A DNA stretch of 64,000 nucleotides from Paraburkholderia sp. (GTDB lineage Bacteria > Pseudomonadota > Gammaproteobacteria > Burkholderiales > Burkholderiaceae), in assembly GCF_028283785.1 (NCBI RefSeq), contig NZ_JAPWKB010000001.1:30348-94347 (forward strand), read 5' to 3'. The notes beneath the pieces are model-generated. The model made no database searches. It was not told where the DNA came from and saw nothing but the letters and a program-made list of their open reading frames with translations. Below, piece by piece: positions 1 to 9,071 of the stretch (the first letter of the stretch is position 1; the number at the start of each line of letters is the position of its first letter). Made by a program: the position numbers and the translations under genes.

Positions 1-421
1 CCGTCTGGTGTCGGTGATGATGGGCGAGACCAAGGAACACGACCGCGTGCAGGACAGCATGAAGATGCTGAACTACGGCTACACCGCATACGACACGATG
101 CGTCTGTACAAGGCTGGTGAAGTGATCCAGACGCCGCGCGTGTACAAGGGCGCGGAAGACACGATCAAGCTGGGCGTGAAGACGGATCAGTACATCACGG
201 TGCCGAAGGGTCTCGGCGACAAGGCCAAGCCGCAAGTCGACGTGGCCAGCCCGCTGATCGCGCCGATCGCCGAAGGTCAGCAGGTCGGCAGCGTGAAGCT
301 GGTCGCGGACGGCAAGACGGTCGCGCAATTCCCGGTCGTCGCGTTGCAGGCGGTGCCGCAGGCGGGCGTGGTGGGTCGCGTGTGGGATTCGCTGATGCTG
401 ATGTTCAACAAGAAGAAGTAA
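1..421 (+). CDS. dacC: D-alanyl-D-alanine carboxypeptidase (PBP5/6 family), C-terminal part
   Basis: Partial gene: the reading frame is open at the left edge, and the penicillin-binding catalytic motifs lie outside the window. The visible 139 residues cover the end of the peptidase domain (VMMGETKEHDRVQDSMKML) and the all-beta PBP5 C-terminal domain. The protein ends in a hydrophobic/basic tail (VWDSLMLMFNKKK), which fits the amphipathic membrane anchor of this family. Known role: periplasmic trimming of the terminal D-Ala from peptidoglycan pentapeptides. The next gene is a D-amino-acid transaminase starting 12 bases downstream, so D-Ala metabolism is probably co-transcribed. Confidence 0.9.
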   Translation, partial: RLVSVMMGETKEHDRVQDSMKMLNYGYTAYDTMRLYKAGEVIQTPRVYKGAEDTIKLGVKTDQYITVPKGLGDKAKPQVDVASPLIAPIAEGQQVGSVKLVADGKTVAQFPVVALQAVPQAGVVGRVWDSLMLMFNKKK

Positions 422-432
422 GCACGACGCCG

Positions 433-1377
433 ATGACAGCTTCAAACGCAGTGGTCGATGTGTCGCCGGATCCGGTGGTCTATCTGAACGGCGAGATGGT
501 GCCGTTGTCCGAAGCGCGCATTCCGGTGCTGGATCGCGGCTTTATCTTCGGTGACGGCATTTACGAAGTCGTGCCGCTGTACGCACCGGCCGACGGCGAC
601 GCCGGACGCGCGCCGTTTCGTCTGACGCAGCATTTCGCGCGGCTGGCGCGGTCGCTGGACAAGATTCGCATCGCGAATCCGTTCGACGACGCCGGCTGGC
701 GCGAACTGGTCGAACGCGTCCTGGCGGCCAACGAGGCGCAGGAAGGCGGCGCGCTCGCACCCGGTCAGCACGCGATCGCCTATATTCAGGTGACGCGCGG
801 CGTTGCAAAGCGCACGCACACGTTCCCGGCGGGCGCGGTCGCGCCGACGGTATTCGTGATGATTTCGCCGCTGGCCCTGCCGAACGACACGCAACGCGCA
901 AACGGCGTGCGGTGCGTGACGGCGGAAGACAAACGCTGGCTGCACTGCGATATCAAGTCGGTGTCGTTGCTGGGCAACGTGCTGATGGCGCAACATGCGG
1001 CGGAAAACGGCGCACTGGAAACGATCCAGCTGCGTGACGGCATGTTGACCGAGGGATCGTCGTCGAACGTGTGGATCGTCAAGGACGGCGTGTTGTTTGC
1101 GCCGCCGCGCAGCAACAGGATTCTCGAAGGCATCCGTTACGGACTGATCGAGGAACTGACGCAAGCGATCGGGATTCGCTTCGAAGCACGCGAGATCACC
1201 GAAGCCGAACTGCGCGACGCCGACGAAATCATCATCAGTTCGGCGACCAAGGAAGTGCTGCCGGTCACGACGCTCGATCATGCGCCGGTCGGCAGCGGCA
1301 AGCCGGGCGCGGTGTTTGCGGCGCTATACGGCGCGTACCAGCAGGCGAAAGCCGTCGAAACCTGTGGCGTGGCATGA
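433..1377 (+). CDS. dat: D-amino-acid transaminase (PLP fold type IV)
   Basis: 314 residues if started at the ATG at 433; the open frame extends upstream into the previous gene without a better start. Class IV aminotransferase signatures are visible: the N-terminal segment VLDRGFIFGDGIYEVVPLY, the PLP lysine in CDIKSVSLLGN (about K175), and the phosphate-binding segment TEGSSSNVWIV. The family interconverts D-alanine and D-glutamate with 2-oxo acids. BCAT (ilvE) is the main alternative within this fold, but the length, the N-terminal motif and the position after a D,D-carboxypeptidase favour Dat. The start lies 12 bases after the dacC stop, consistent with one transcript. Confidence 0.88.
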   Translation: MTASNAVVDVSPDPVVYLNGEMVPLSEARIPVLDRGFIFGDGIYEVVPLYAPADGDAGRAPFRLTQHFARLARSLDKIRIANPFDDAGWRELVERVLAANEAQEGGALAPGQHAIAYIQVTRGVAKRTHTFPAGAVAPTVFVMISPLALPNDTQRANGVRCVTAEDKRWLHCDIKSVSLLGNVLMAQHAAENGALETIQLRDGMLTEGSSSNVWIVKDGVLFAPPRSNRILEGIRYGLIEELTQAIGIRFEAREITEAELRDADEIIISSATKEVLPVTTLDHAPVGSGKPGAVFAALYGAYQQAKAVETCGVA

Positions 1378-1431
1378 GCCTGCGCACGTCGGCGGCGAAC
1401 ACGTTGGGCAGTAAGCAGCAAGGAGCAAGAG

Positions 1432-1701
1432 ATGACTAAAGAAATCGATGACCTGTTTGATTTTCCGTGTGACTTTCCGATCAAGGTGATGGGCAAGTCG
1501 CATCCCGAGTTCACGGAGTCGATCGTGACGGTGATCCGCGAGTTCGACGGCGAATTCGACGCCGCGCGCATCGAAACGCGTCCGTCGAGCGGCGGCAACT
1601 ACACCGGTTTGACCGTGACGGTGCGGGCGCAAAACCGCGCGCATCTGGACGATATCTATCGGGCGCTTACCGGGCATCCGATGGTCAAGGTGGTGATGTA
1701 A
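1432..1701 (+). CDS. ybeD: YbeD-like DUF493 protein
   Basis: 89 residues, matching the DUF493 (YbeD/HP0495) family in length and in the segments DFPCDFPIKVMG and SSGGNYTGLTVTVRA. It is a small cytoplasmic alpha/beta protein with an ACT-like fold; its molecular role is not established. A clear ribosome binding site (AAGGAGCAAGAG) precedes the ATG. Its place between dat and lipB-lipA is a conserved beta-proteobacterial order, and in enterics ybeD also neighbours dacA and lipB. A strong hairpin follows the stop. Confidence 0.88.
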   Translation: MTKEIDDLFDFPCDFPIKVMGKSHPEFTESIVTVIREFDGEFDAARIETRPSSGGNYTGLTVTVRAQNRAHLDDIYRALTGHPMVKVVM

Positions 1702-1727
1702 CGCCCAATCGGCCAGGTTAGGCCAGG

Positions 1728-1760
1728 CCGGGGCGGCGGAACACCGCCGCCCCGGTTTTC
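1728..1760 (+). terminator. Rho-independent terminator after ybeD
   Basis: A 12-bp GC stem (CCGGGGCGGCGG at 1728-1739 with CCGCCGCCCCGG at 1744-1755) and a 4-base loop are followed by TTTTC. It sits 27 bases past the ybeD stop and touches the stop codon of the convergent LysR gene. Confidence 0.85.
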
Positions 1761-2724
1761 AAAGCGGCACGTGCAACGCGTTCGCCGCGTCCGGAGATTT
1801 GCCCGGACCTTCCGCGCAAGCCTGCTCGAACAGCAGCCTGAAGCGCGCGACCTCATCGAATACCCAATCCCGGAACGCCTTGACCCGCTCGGTCTGCATC
1901 ATCCTCGGCGGGCACAGGAAGTAATACTGCCAGGGACTGGGGCCGTCGATATCGAAAAGCCGCACCAACCGGCCCGCCGCCACTTCGTGCATCGCAAGCG
2001 ACCGGCGCACCAGCGCGACACCCTGACCGTCGAGCGCGGCTTGCAGCAGATTCGACGAATCCTGATACAGCACGCCGCGTTTGGGTTCGGGCCACGTGGT
2101 CAGACCGGCCGCGTCGAACCACGGGCGCCAGAGTTCGTCGTCGGAGCGCAACAGCGTGACGTTGGCGAGATCGGCAGGGGTTTTCGGCAGATCGCCGCCG
2201 CGAAAATTGGGCGAACAGGCGGGGAAAAACACCTCATCGAGCAGCAATTCCGCGTGCAGACCGGGGTAGTGGCCGAATCCGAAGCGGATCACGGCGTCCA
2301 CGTCGTCGCGGGCGAAATCGGTCAGCACGTTGGTGGACAGCAGTTCGAGGTCCCATTGCGGATGCGCCTCGATAAACCGGCCGACGCGCGGCGTCACCCA
2401 GCGCGCGGCGAACGACGTGAGCATGGACACGACCAGCCGCCGGTCGCGGTCGCCGGCGCGAATTTCGCGCGTGGCGTCGGCGAGCGACATCAGCGCGGCG
2501 CGAACCTGCGACGCGTAGCGGCGTCCGGCGTCGGTCAGCCGGACCCGCTTGCCGTCCCGGGCGAACAGCGTGACCGCCAGTTCCGCTTCGAGCGCGCGAA
2601 TCTGGTGACTGACCGCGCCATGCGTGACGAAAAGTTCGTCGGCCGCGCGCGAAAAGCTCTCGTGGCGGGCGGCTGCCTCGAACGCCTTGATGGCGTTGAG
2701 CGCGGGAAGCTGTCGCAGGTCCAT
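1759..2724 (-). CDS. LysR-family regulator (GcvA-like)
   Basis: 321 residues from the ATG at 2724 (MDLRQLPALNAIKAFEAAAR). The frame extends 15 codons further upstream but without homology. A winged HTH lies at about residues 20-45 (SFSRAADELFVTHGAVSHQI), followed by a LysR substrate-binding domain to the C-terminus. The N-terminus resembles the GcvA subgroup. It is transcribed divergently from the DUF2917 gene at 2823, which is the usual arrangement for a LysR regulator and its target. The effector cannot be read from the sequence. Confidence 0.9.
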   Translation of the reverse strand: MDLRQLPALNAIKAFEAAARHESFSRAADELFVTHGAVSHQIRALEAELAVTLFARDGKRVRLTDAGRRYASQVRAALMSLADATREIRAGDRDRRLVVSMLTSFAARWVTPRVGRFIEAHPQWDLELLSTNVLTDFARDDVDAVIRFGFGHYPGLHAELLLDEVFFPACSPNFRGGDLPKTPADLANVTLLRSDDELWRPWFDAAGLTTWPEPKRGVLYQDSSNLLQAALDGQGVALVRRSLAMHEVAAGRLVRLFDIDGPSPWQYYFLCPPRMMQTERVKAFRDWVFDEVARFRLLFEQACAEGPGKSPDAANALHVPL

Positions 2725-2822
2725 CGTAGTTTTTCTCACATAGCGGTGAAAATTGATCGTTTGGCGCAATGCCTTGCCAGACCTACGATTGTAGTCACCA
2801 AACGACTCCTGGCGAGGGCATC
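2725..2822. promoter_or_regulatory. Divergent control region of LysR and DUF2917 genes
   Basis: 98 bases between two divergent starts. It contains a short dyad, CTAC-GATT-GTAG at 2783-2794, which is compatible with the T-N11-A type of LysR operator. That assignment is inference; no clear -35/-10 pair is claimed. Confidence 0.4.
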
Positions 2823-3149
2823 ATGCAAGAAATTTCCTCTAGTATCACGTTCGAAATCCGTGCTGGCGAAACCGTTCCGATGCGGGTCACGCGCAGCACC
2901 CGGCTCGCCGTTCACGGCAGTGCGGTGTGGGTCACGCGCAGCGACGACGTCGAAGATTACTGGCTGGCGCCGGGTCATACGCTGCGGCTGCGTCGCGGCG
3001 AACGCCTGTGGCTGAGCGCCGAAGGCGGAACGGCGGCGCGGCTCGCCTTTTCGGTCCCGGCGCGGGTCGAGCAACGCGCGTTCGACTGGCTGGTGCGTGG
3101 CGCGCGGCGGCTTGGCGTGCATATCGGTGACGGCTGGCGGACGGTATAA
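2823..3149 (+). CDS. DUF2917 domain protein
   Basis: 108 residues from the ATG at 2823. It shows the DUF2917 pattern: a small beta-rich protein with GSAVWVTRSDDVEDYWLAPG and GERLWLSAEGG, resembling a minimal cupin-like or DUF2917 barrel. No signal peptide, membrane segment or catalytic motif is visible. It is divergent from a LysR regulator and followed by lipB 100 bases on. Function is unknown; control by the neighbouring regulator is inferred from position only. Confidence 0.75.
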   Translation: MQEISSSITFEIRAGETVPMRVTRSTRLAVHGSAVWVTRSDDVEDYWLAPGHTLRLRRGERLWLSAEGGTAARLAFSVPARVEQRAFDWLVRGARRLGVHIGDGWRTV

Positions 3150-3249
3150 CGGCGGCGGGCGGGACGAGCTACCACAAAATTCAGCACCACCGACTCAAAA
3201 AAACCGAAGCGAGGCAAACCGCCGCATATTTGGGTAAACTCTCAGGACC

Positions 3250-4017
3250 ATGAGTACTGCCCCGGTTTCCGTCTCTCCGCCTTTGTCCGCTGAAAACGCG
3301 GCCGCGTGCCCCGCAACGCCAGTGCCGATCGCGATCCGTCATCGCGGGGTCGAACAATACGAAACCAGTTTCGACGCGATGCGCGCGTTCACGGATGCCC
3401 GCACGTCCGAAACGCCGGACGAAATCTGGCTGGTGGAGCATCCGCCGGTGTTTACGCTCGGACTGGCCGGTGATCCGGCTCATCTGCTCTTGGCGAACAG
3501 CGGCATCCCGCTGGTGAAAGTAGACCGGGGCGGCCAGATTACGTATCACGGGCCGGGTCAGGTGGTCGCCTATCTGCTGCTCGACCTTCGACGCCGGAAG
3601 CTGATGGTCCGCGAGCTCGTGACGCGCATCGAGCAAGCCGTGATCGAAACCCTCGCAGCGTATAATCTCGCCGGAGAACGCAAGGCCGGCGCGCCGGGCA
3701 TTTACGTGTCGGAAGTCCAGCCGGCGGCACCGCAGGCGGCGCTCCACGCGGGCGCGAAAATCGGCGCCCTGGGGCTGAAAATCCGCAACGGGTGCAGCTA
3801 TCACGGCGTCAGCCTGAACGTAAAAATGGATTTGCAGCCGTTTCTCGCGATCAACCCGTGCGGGTACGCGGGGCTCGAAACGGTCGATATGGCGACGCTC
3901 GGCGTCGCCGCCGGCTGGGACGACGTAGCCCAAACCTTTGCAGCATGCCTCACCGCCAACATCGACGGCAATCCCGCGGCCGTCGCCCAACCGCAGGCCG
4001 GTGCGCTCACCGCCTGA
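3250..4017 (+). CDS. lipB: Octanoyl-[ACP]:protein N-octanoyltransferase
   Basis: 255 residues. LipB moves an octanoyl group from acyl carrier protein to lipoyl domains, the first step of de novo lipoate synthesis. Family signatures: [17 protein letters not shown], the catalytic lysine region [17 protein letters not shown], and the acyl-thioester cysteine in INPCGY (about C204). An Ala/Pro-rich stretch of about 25 residues precedes the conserved part. lipA begins 13 bases after the stop, so the two steps of the pathway are translated from one message. Confidence 0.96.
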   Translation: MSTAPVSVSPPLSAENAAACPATPVPIAIRHRGVEQYETSFDAMRAFTDARTSETPDEIWLVEHPPVFTLGLAGDPAHLLLANSGIPLVKVDRGGQITYHGPGQVVAYLLLDLRRRKLMVRELVTRIEQAVIETLAAYNLAGERKAGAPGIYVSEVQPAAPQAALHAGAKIGALGLKIRNGCSYHGVSLNVKMDLQPFLAINPCGYAGLETVDMATLGVAAGWDDVAQTFAACLTANIDGNPAAVAQPQAGALTA

Positions 4018-4030
4018 CTGGATCGAACGA

Positions 4031-5062
4031 ATGACTGACGTTACCGCGAACCTCGCCGCTTCTTCCGCCCCCGATACGGTTCCCGCCGCCAATGCCGCTG
4101 CTGCCGCAACCGCCGGCGCCGCCTACGACGCGACCGCGAAGCAGAAAGCCCAAGCCAAAACGGCGCGTATCCCGATCAAGATCATCCCGATCGAAAAGCT
4201 GAAAAAGCCCGACTGGATCCGCGTGAAGGCGGCCACCGGCAACTCGCGTTTCTACGAGATCAAGCAGATTTTGCGTGAGCACAATCTGCACACCGTCTGC
4301 GAAGAAGCGAGCTGCCCGAATATCGGCGAATGCTTCGGCAAGGGCACCGCGACGTTCATGATCATGGGCGACAAGTGCACGCGCCGCTGCCCGTTCTGCG
4401 ACGTCGGTCACGGCCGTCCCGATCCGCTCGATGTGGAAGAACCGGGCAACCTCGCTCGCACCATCGCCGCGTTGCGGTTGAAGTACGTGGTGATCACCAG
4501 CGTCGATCGTGACGATCTGCGCGATGGCGGCGCGGCTCACTTCGTCGAATGTATCCGTCAGACGCGCGAGCTGTCGCCGGATACCCGCATCGAAATCCTG
4601 ACGCCTGACTTCCGTGGCCGCCTCGACCGCGCGATCGGCATTCTGAACGCCGCTCCGCCCGACGTGATGAACCACAATCTCGAAACGGTGCCGCGTCTGT
4701 ACAAGGAAGCGCGTCCGGGTTCGGACTACATGCACTCGCTGAAGCTGCTGAAAGACTTCAAGGCGCTGCATCCGGAAGTCGCCACCAAGTCGGGCCTGAT
4801 GGTCGGTCTGGGCGAAACCGAGGAAGAAATCCTGCAAGTGATGCGCGACATGCGCGAGCACAACGTCGACATGCTGACAATCGGCCAGTACCTGCAACCG
4901 TCCGAGCATCACCTGCCGGTTCGCTCGTACGTACATCCGGACACGTTCAAGATGTACGAAGAAGAAGCGTACAAGATGGGCTTCACGCACGCGGCAGTCG
5001 GCGCGATGGTGCGCTCCAGCTATCACGCGGATCTTCAGGCGCACGGCGCGGGCGTGGTCTAA
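4031..5062 (+). CDS. lipA: Lipoyl synthase (radical SAM)
   Basis: 343 residues from the ATG at 4031; the longer open frame overlaps lipB and lacks support. LipA inserts two sulfurs into protein-bound octanoyl groups. The radical-SAM cluster ligands are in CTRRCPFC (C116, C120, C123), and the auxiliary cluster ligands follow the CX4CX5C pattern in [12 protein letters not shown] (C90, C95, C101). The C-terminal motif [13 protein letters not shown] carries the conserved RSSY serine. An Ala-rich N-terminus of about 45 residues precedes the core. A perfect terminator palindrome follows. Confidence 0.97.
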   Translation: MTDVTANLAASSAPDTVPAANAAAAATAGAAYDATAKQKAQAKTARIPIKIIPIEKLKKPDWIRVKAATGNSRFYEIKQILREHNLHTVCEEASCPNIGECFGKGTATFMIMGDKCTRRCPFCDVGHGRPDPLDVEEPGNLARTIAALRLKYVVITSVDRDDLRDGGAAHFVECIRQTRELSPDTRIEILTPDFRGRLDRAIGILNAAPPDVMNHNLETVPRLYKEARPGSDYMHSLKLLKDFKALHPEVATKSGLMVGLGETEEEILQVMRDMREHNVDMLTIGQYLQPSEHHLPVRSYVHPDTFKMYEEEAYKMGFTHAAVGAMVRSSYHADLQAHGAGVV

Positions 5063-5089
5063 GCCATCGCGTAGCACCTCGCGTATCGG

Positions 5090-5117
5090 ACAAAGCCCGC
5101 ACATGTGCGGGCTTTGT
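5090..5117 (+). terminator. Terminator after lipA
   Basis: A perfect 28-base palindrome (ACAAAGCCCGCACA and its complement) with a centre at CATG ends in CTTTGTCG. It lies 28 bases past the lipA stop. The A-rich left edge allows function on either strand. Confidence 0.8.
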
Positions 5118-5276
5118 CGTTTCTGGCGTCGGCGTATGTGCATGCGCCATCGTCGCGACGTCTCACTTTAAATACACAAAAGTACAACAGCGCAGATATA
5201 TGCAACACTAATGCAAAGAAGGCCGCGCTATCGAAGTCGGGCAGCGCGGCGCACGCGATGACATAAAGAATACGAA

Positions 5277-6956
5277 GTGTTGCTGCCTATGTTGATTCTT
5301 CTTAACCTGCTCTCCAGCGTCGCATTGCTCGTGTGGGGCTCGCACATCGTGCGTACCGGCATCTTGCGCGTGCTTGGCGCCGATCTGCGCAGCGCCCTCG
5401 CGCGCAGCACCAGCAGCCGCTGGCGTGCCTTCGGAGCGGGCGTCGCCGTGACGAGCCTGGTTCAGAGCAGCAACGCAACTGCGGTGATCGTCACGTCGTT
5501 CGCGGCTCAAGGTCTATTGCCGCTGACCAGCGGTCTTGCGATCATGCTCGGCGGCGACGTCGGTACGGCGTTGATGGCGCGTGTGCTGACGCTCGATCTC
5601 TCGTGGCTGTCGCCGTTGCTGCTGCTGGTCGGCGTGCCACTGTTCCTGTCGCGCAAGCAGACTCGCGTCGGGCAAGCCGGGCGTACGCTGATCGGGCTCG
5701 GACTGATCCTGCTCGCGCTGCATCTGATCGTCGAGGCCGTCCAACCCGTGATGCAAGGCGCGGGCGTGCGCGTGATGTTCGGCGCGCTGACCGGCGACAC
5801 GATGCTCGACGCACTGGTCGGCGCGGCGTTCGCGATGATCTCGTATTCGAGCCTCGCCGCCGTTCTACTGACCGCCACCCTCGCGTCGTCGGGTGTGATC
5901 TCGCTGAAGGTGGCGCTGTGTCTCGTGATCGGCGCGAATCTCGGCAGCGGCGTTCTCGCGCTGACCGGCTCGCTTGCGCAGAACGCGGCCGCGCGTCGGC
6001 TGGCTGCGGGCAGCCTCGCGTTCAAGCTGGCCGGCGCGTTGCTGATCCTGCCGTTTGCGCCGCTGCTCGCGCGCGGCTTGCCGGTGCTGATCTCGAACCC
6101 ACGCGAAGCCACCGTCGCTTTCCATCTGATCTACAACCTGTTGCGCTGCTTCGCGTGTCTGTCGCTGATCGATCCGGTCGCGCGTTTCTGCACGCGCTGG
6201 ATGCCGGATCGTGTCATGCCGGACACCGAACTCCGGCCGCGCCATCTCGACCCCGCCGCGCTATCGACACCCACGCTCGCGCTCGCGAACGGCGCGCGCG
6301 AAGTGCTGCGGATCGGCGACATCATCCGCACGATGCTCGACAACGTCGCCGAACTGATTCACCGCAACGACCTGACGAAAGCGCGCGAAACGATCCGCAT
6401 GGACGACGATGTCGACGAGCTGTATGCAGCGGTGAAGACGTATCTCGCGCGCATTTCGCGTGAGCAGCTCGACGAGGCGGATAGCCGTCGCTGGACCGAC
6501 ATCATTTCGCTGACGATCAACCTCGAACACGCGGGCGACATCATCGAGCGGATCGTCGGGAATATCGAAGAAAAGAAGATTGCGCACCGGCTGTCGTTCT
6601 CGGAAGAAGGCCTCGGCGAACTCGACGACTTGCATGCGCGTCTGGTCGGCAACCTGCAGCTCGGCCTGTCCGTGTTCCTGAACAACGACCTGCGTTGCGC
6701 GGAGCGTCTGCTCGCGGAGAAAGAGCGGTTTCGCGATCTGGAGCGCGCGTATTCGTATGCGCATCTGGACCGGCTGTCGGGACAAACGCTGCGCAGCGTC
6801 GAAACCAGCGCATTGCATCTCGATGTGATCAGCGATATGAAGCGGCTCAATTCGCTGTTCTGCTCGACCGCGTATCCGGTGCTCGATGCGGCGGGCGCGT
6901 TGCATGAAACCCGGTTGCGCAAACGCACGCTCGATACGATGCATGTGAAGGAATAA
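5277..6956 (+). CDS. Na/Pi-cotransporter family protein with PhoU-like tail
   Basis: 559 residues from a GTG at 5277; an ATG at 5289 (MLILLNLLSSVALLVWGSHI) is an equally possible start. Two PNaS repeats carry the QSSNAT motif (VTSLVQSSNATAVIVTS) and the matching MISYSSLAAVLLTATLASSG, with about eight hydrophobic segments to residue 310. The last 220 residues are soluble and helical, with a PhoU-like pattern (TDIISLTINLEHAGDIIERI). The family imports phosphate with sodium or, like YjbB, exports it. It stands alone, facing the end of the GlpR-like gene. Direction of transport cannot be decided from sequence. Confidence 0.85.
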   Translation: MLLPMLILLNLLSSVALLVWGSHIVRTGILRVLGADLRSALARSTSSRWRAFGAGVAVTSLVQSSNATAVIVTSFAAQGLLPLTSGLAIMLGGDVGTALMARVLTLDLSWLSPLLLLVGVPLFLSRKQTRVGQAGRTLIGLGLILLALHLIVEAVQPVMQGAGVRVMFGALTGDTMLDALVGAAFAMISYSSLAAVLLTATLASSGVISLKVALCLVIGANLGSGVLALTGSLAQNAAARRLAAGSLAFKLAGALLILPFAPLLARGLPVLISNPREATVAFHLIYNLLRCFACLSLIDPVARFCTRWMPDRVMPDTELRPRHLDPAALSTPTLALANGAREVLRIGDIIRTMLDNVAELIHRNDLTKARETIRMDDDVDELYAAVKTYLARISREQLDEADSRRWTDIISLTINLEHAGDIIERIVGNIEEKKIAHRLSFSEEGLGELDDLHARLVGNLQLGLSVFLNNDLRCAERLLAEKERFRDLERAYSYAHLDRLSGQTLRSVETSALHLDVISDMKRLNSLFCSTAYPVLDAAGALHETRLRKRTLDTMHVKE

Positions 6957-6989
6957 GCGCGGCGTTGAGGTTGGCGCCGATCGCCGCGC

Positions 6990-7760
6990 TCAGGCCAGCA
7001 TCACTTTGCCGAGCTTCTTTTTCAGCGTGGCGAAGCCCGCGATTTCCGTCGCCTTGCGATTGGTTATCAGCATATCGATCTTGTCCGGCGCGCAGTACGC
7101 CATGCGGCTGCGCTGTCCGACCTTGCTGTAGTCGGCGAGGATCACGACCGAATCCGCGTTCGCGACCATCGCGCGCGCCACTTCCGTTTCCGCGCGGTCG
7201 TAATTGGTCGCGCCATGCTGACCATCCACCCCGACGGGCGACAGCAACGCCACGTCCGCGCGGTATCGCTGAATCTCCAGAACCGTCGTGCCGCCGGCGG
7301 TAGCCAACACCCGGTCGCTCAGCGTGCCGCCAAGCAGGATCACTTCGTTGCCCGCTTCGGTTTGCGCGACGGCGCGACGCATTTTCAGCGCAACGTCGAT
7401 GGAGTTGGTGATGACCGTCAGATTCGCGAGCTTCGCCAGTTGCTCGGCGAGCAACGCGGTCGTCGTGCCCGCATCGATAAACAGGGTTTGCCCGCTGGCG
7501 ATCACGCCGACCGCCGCCTTGACGATCGCCGTCTTCGATTTGACGCGCATATGCGCGCGCTCCGCGATCGGCGCTTCGTCGGCTGCGCGGATTGCGCCGC
7601 CGTGGACCCGTCGCAATTCACCGAGCGCTTCGAGATCGAGCAGATCGCGCCGGACCGTTTCGCGCGACACGCCGAGATCCGCCATGATCCGCTCGGTCGA
7701 CACACGATGCAGCGTCGACAGCAACGCGCGAATTCTCTGGTGACGGTCTTCCTGCCACAT
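6990..7760 (-). CDS. glpR: DeoR/GlpR-type transcriptional regulator
   Basis: 256 residues. The N-terminal DeoR HTH (IMADLGVSRETVRRDLLDLEALG) and the following VHGGA segment are classic. The C-terminal DeoRC sensor domain has IDAGTTTALLAEQL, the sugar-phosphate binding loop of the family. It is divergent from the glycerophosphodiesterase/ABC operon across 331 bases holding a perfect 7-3-7 dyad. By analogy with GlpR of E. coli (effector glycerol-3-phosphate) it probably represses that operon. The effector is inferred; another phosphorylated ligand is possible. Confidence 0.85.
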   Translation of the reverse strand: MWQEDRHQRIRALLSTLHRVSTERIMADLGVSRETVRRDLLDLEALGELRRVHGGAIRAADEAPIAERAHMRVKSKTAIVKAAVGVIASGQTLFIDAGTTTALLAEQLAKLANLTVITNSIDVALKMRRAVAQTEAGNEVILLGGTLSDRVLATAGGTTVLEIQRYRADVALLSPVGVDGQHGATNYDRAETEVARAMVANADSVVILADYSKVGQRSRMAYCAPDKIDMLITNRKATEIAGFATLKKKLGKVMLA

Positions 7761-7957
7761 GCGGTGTTCCTCGATGAATAGGGTTGTCAGGATGGCGTGC
7801 GGACTGCGCTTTTTTGCGCATTTTTGTGTATTTCATCCATGACACAGATTGATGTCCACAACGTGTCAGACGACGATACTTTACCCGTCGCGCGTTGTAT
7901 TTATTTGGCAGCTTGCAAATTTGGGTATTTGAATTTAGCCTTCGCTCGTAACCGATA

Positions 7958-7974
7958 CGAACATCGAATGTTCG
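7958..7974. promoter_or_regulatory. Palindromic operator candidate for the DeoR/GlpR-type regulator
   Basis: Within the 331-base gap (7761-8091) lies the perfect dyad CGAACAT-CGA-ATGTTCG. Its half-sites, ATGTTCG and CGAACAT, are the same as those of the known E. coli GlpR consensus, but in the opposite order (outward-facing instead of inward-facing). An imperfect TTCG...CGAA dyad overlaps it upstream (7941-7961). The flanking 7790-7960 is AT-rich compared with the surroundings, fitting a promoter, but I cannot assign -35/-10 boxes. Confidence 0.6.
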
Positions 7975-8091
7975 AAATGGAATAGAAAGCTGCGGAATCC
8001 GAACACGGCTTTCGACGCGCCCGGACGACCGCACGGCGCTCGTCGAAGCGGATTTACTTTCCTTCGAACACTCGCCGCCAGGACAACCGCA

Positions 8092-8871
8092 ATGAACCTC
8101 GACGCACGTAACCGCGATCGCGACGCACACGGCGTGATGCCGGCGTGGCCGTATCCGCGCCTCGTCGCGCATCGCTGCGGCGGCAAGCTCGCGCCCGAGA
8201 ACACGCTGGCGGGTTTCGACGCATGCGTGCGGCACGGTTATTCGATGGTGGAGTTCGACGCGAAGCTGTCCGCCGACAACCGCGTCTATCTGCTGCACGA
8301 CGACGATCTCGACCGCACCACCAATGGCCACGGCCCTGCGAAGGTCCAGCCGTGGGACGCGCTCGCCGCGCTCGACGCCGGTTCGTGGTTCGGCGCGCAA
8401 TTCGACGGCACGCGTCTGCCGACACTGGAACAGGCCGCCGAACGATGCGAGCGCGACGGCATCTTCGCGAACATCGAAATCAAGCCGTGTCCGGGGCGTG
8501 ACGTGGAAACCGGCGAGCGGGTCGCGCGCGCTGCGCTGAAGTTGTGGCGTTCGGCGACGCCGTTGCTGTCGTCGTTTTCATTCGACGCGCTGGCCGCCGC
8601 GCGCGACGCCGCGCCGTCGTTGCCGCGCGGCATGCTGTTCGAAACCATTCCCGCCGACTGGCTGGCGATCGTCCGCGAACTCGATTGCGTCGCGCTGCAT
8701 GCCGATCACACCGAATTCACCGAGCCGCTGGTCGCGCAGATTCGCGCGGCGGGTTTGCGCACGCTCGCGTACACCGTCAACGATCCGGCACGCGCGCGGT
8801 TGCTCGCGCAATGGGGCGTCGATCTGATCTGCACCGACCGCCTCGACCTGCTGACCGCCGACCTGCTCTAA
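8092..8871 (+). CDS. ugpQ: Glycerophosphodiester phosphodiesterase
   Basis: 259 residues. It hydrolyses glycerophosphodiesters to sn-glycerol-3-phosphate and an alcohol. The GDPD signatures are present: HRCGGKLAPENTLAGF, the metal ligands in MVEFDAKLSADNR, LLHDDDLDRTTNG, and near the C-terminus TLAYTVNDPARARLLAQWGVD with CTDRLD. There is no signal peptide, so it acts in the cytosol on imported substrate, as UgpQ does. It is the first gene of a run with an ABC importer and divergent from a GlpR-like regulator, suggesting uptake and cleavage are coupled. Confidence 0.93.
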   Translation: MNLDARNRDRDAHGVMPAWPYPRLVAHRCGGKLAPENTLAGFDACVRHGYSMVEFDAKLSADNRVYLLHDDDLDRTTNGHGPAKVQPWDALAALDAGSWFGAQFDGTRLPTLEQAAERCERDGIFANIEIKPCPGRDVETGERVARAALKLWRSATPLLSSFSFDALAAARDAAPSLPRGMLFETIPADWLAIVRELDCVALHADHTEFTEPLVAQIRAAGLRTLAYTVNDPARARLLAQWGVDLICTDRLDLLTADLL

Positions 8872-9071
8872 CGCGCTTCACCGAATCGCTTCACCGAATT
8901 ACGCGTCACCCGCATCACGTGTCAGGCTTCGACACACGCACGCGCCGCCGCACGGCCTTGCTCGCCACGAATACCGCATAGAAAACACGCCGCAGCGCGC
9001 CACGCGCCTGCGCGCGAACGAATAAGCAGTTTTCCTAACGTAGCAATTTTCGGCAGAGGATGGGGAATACC

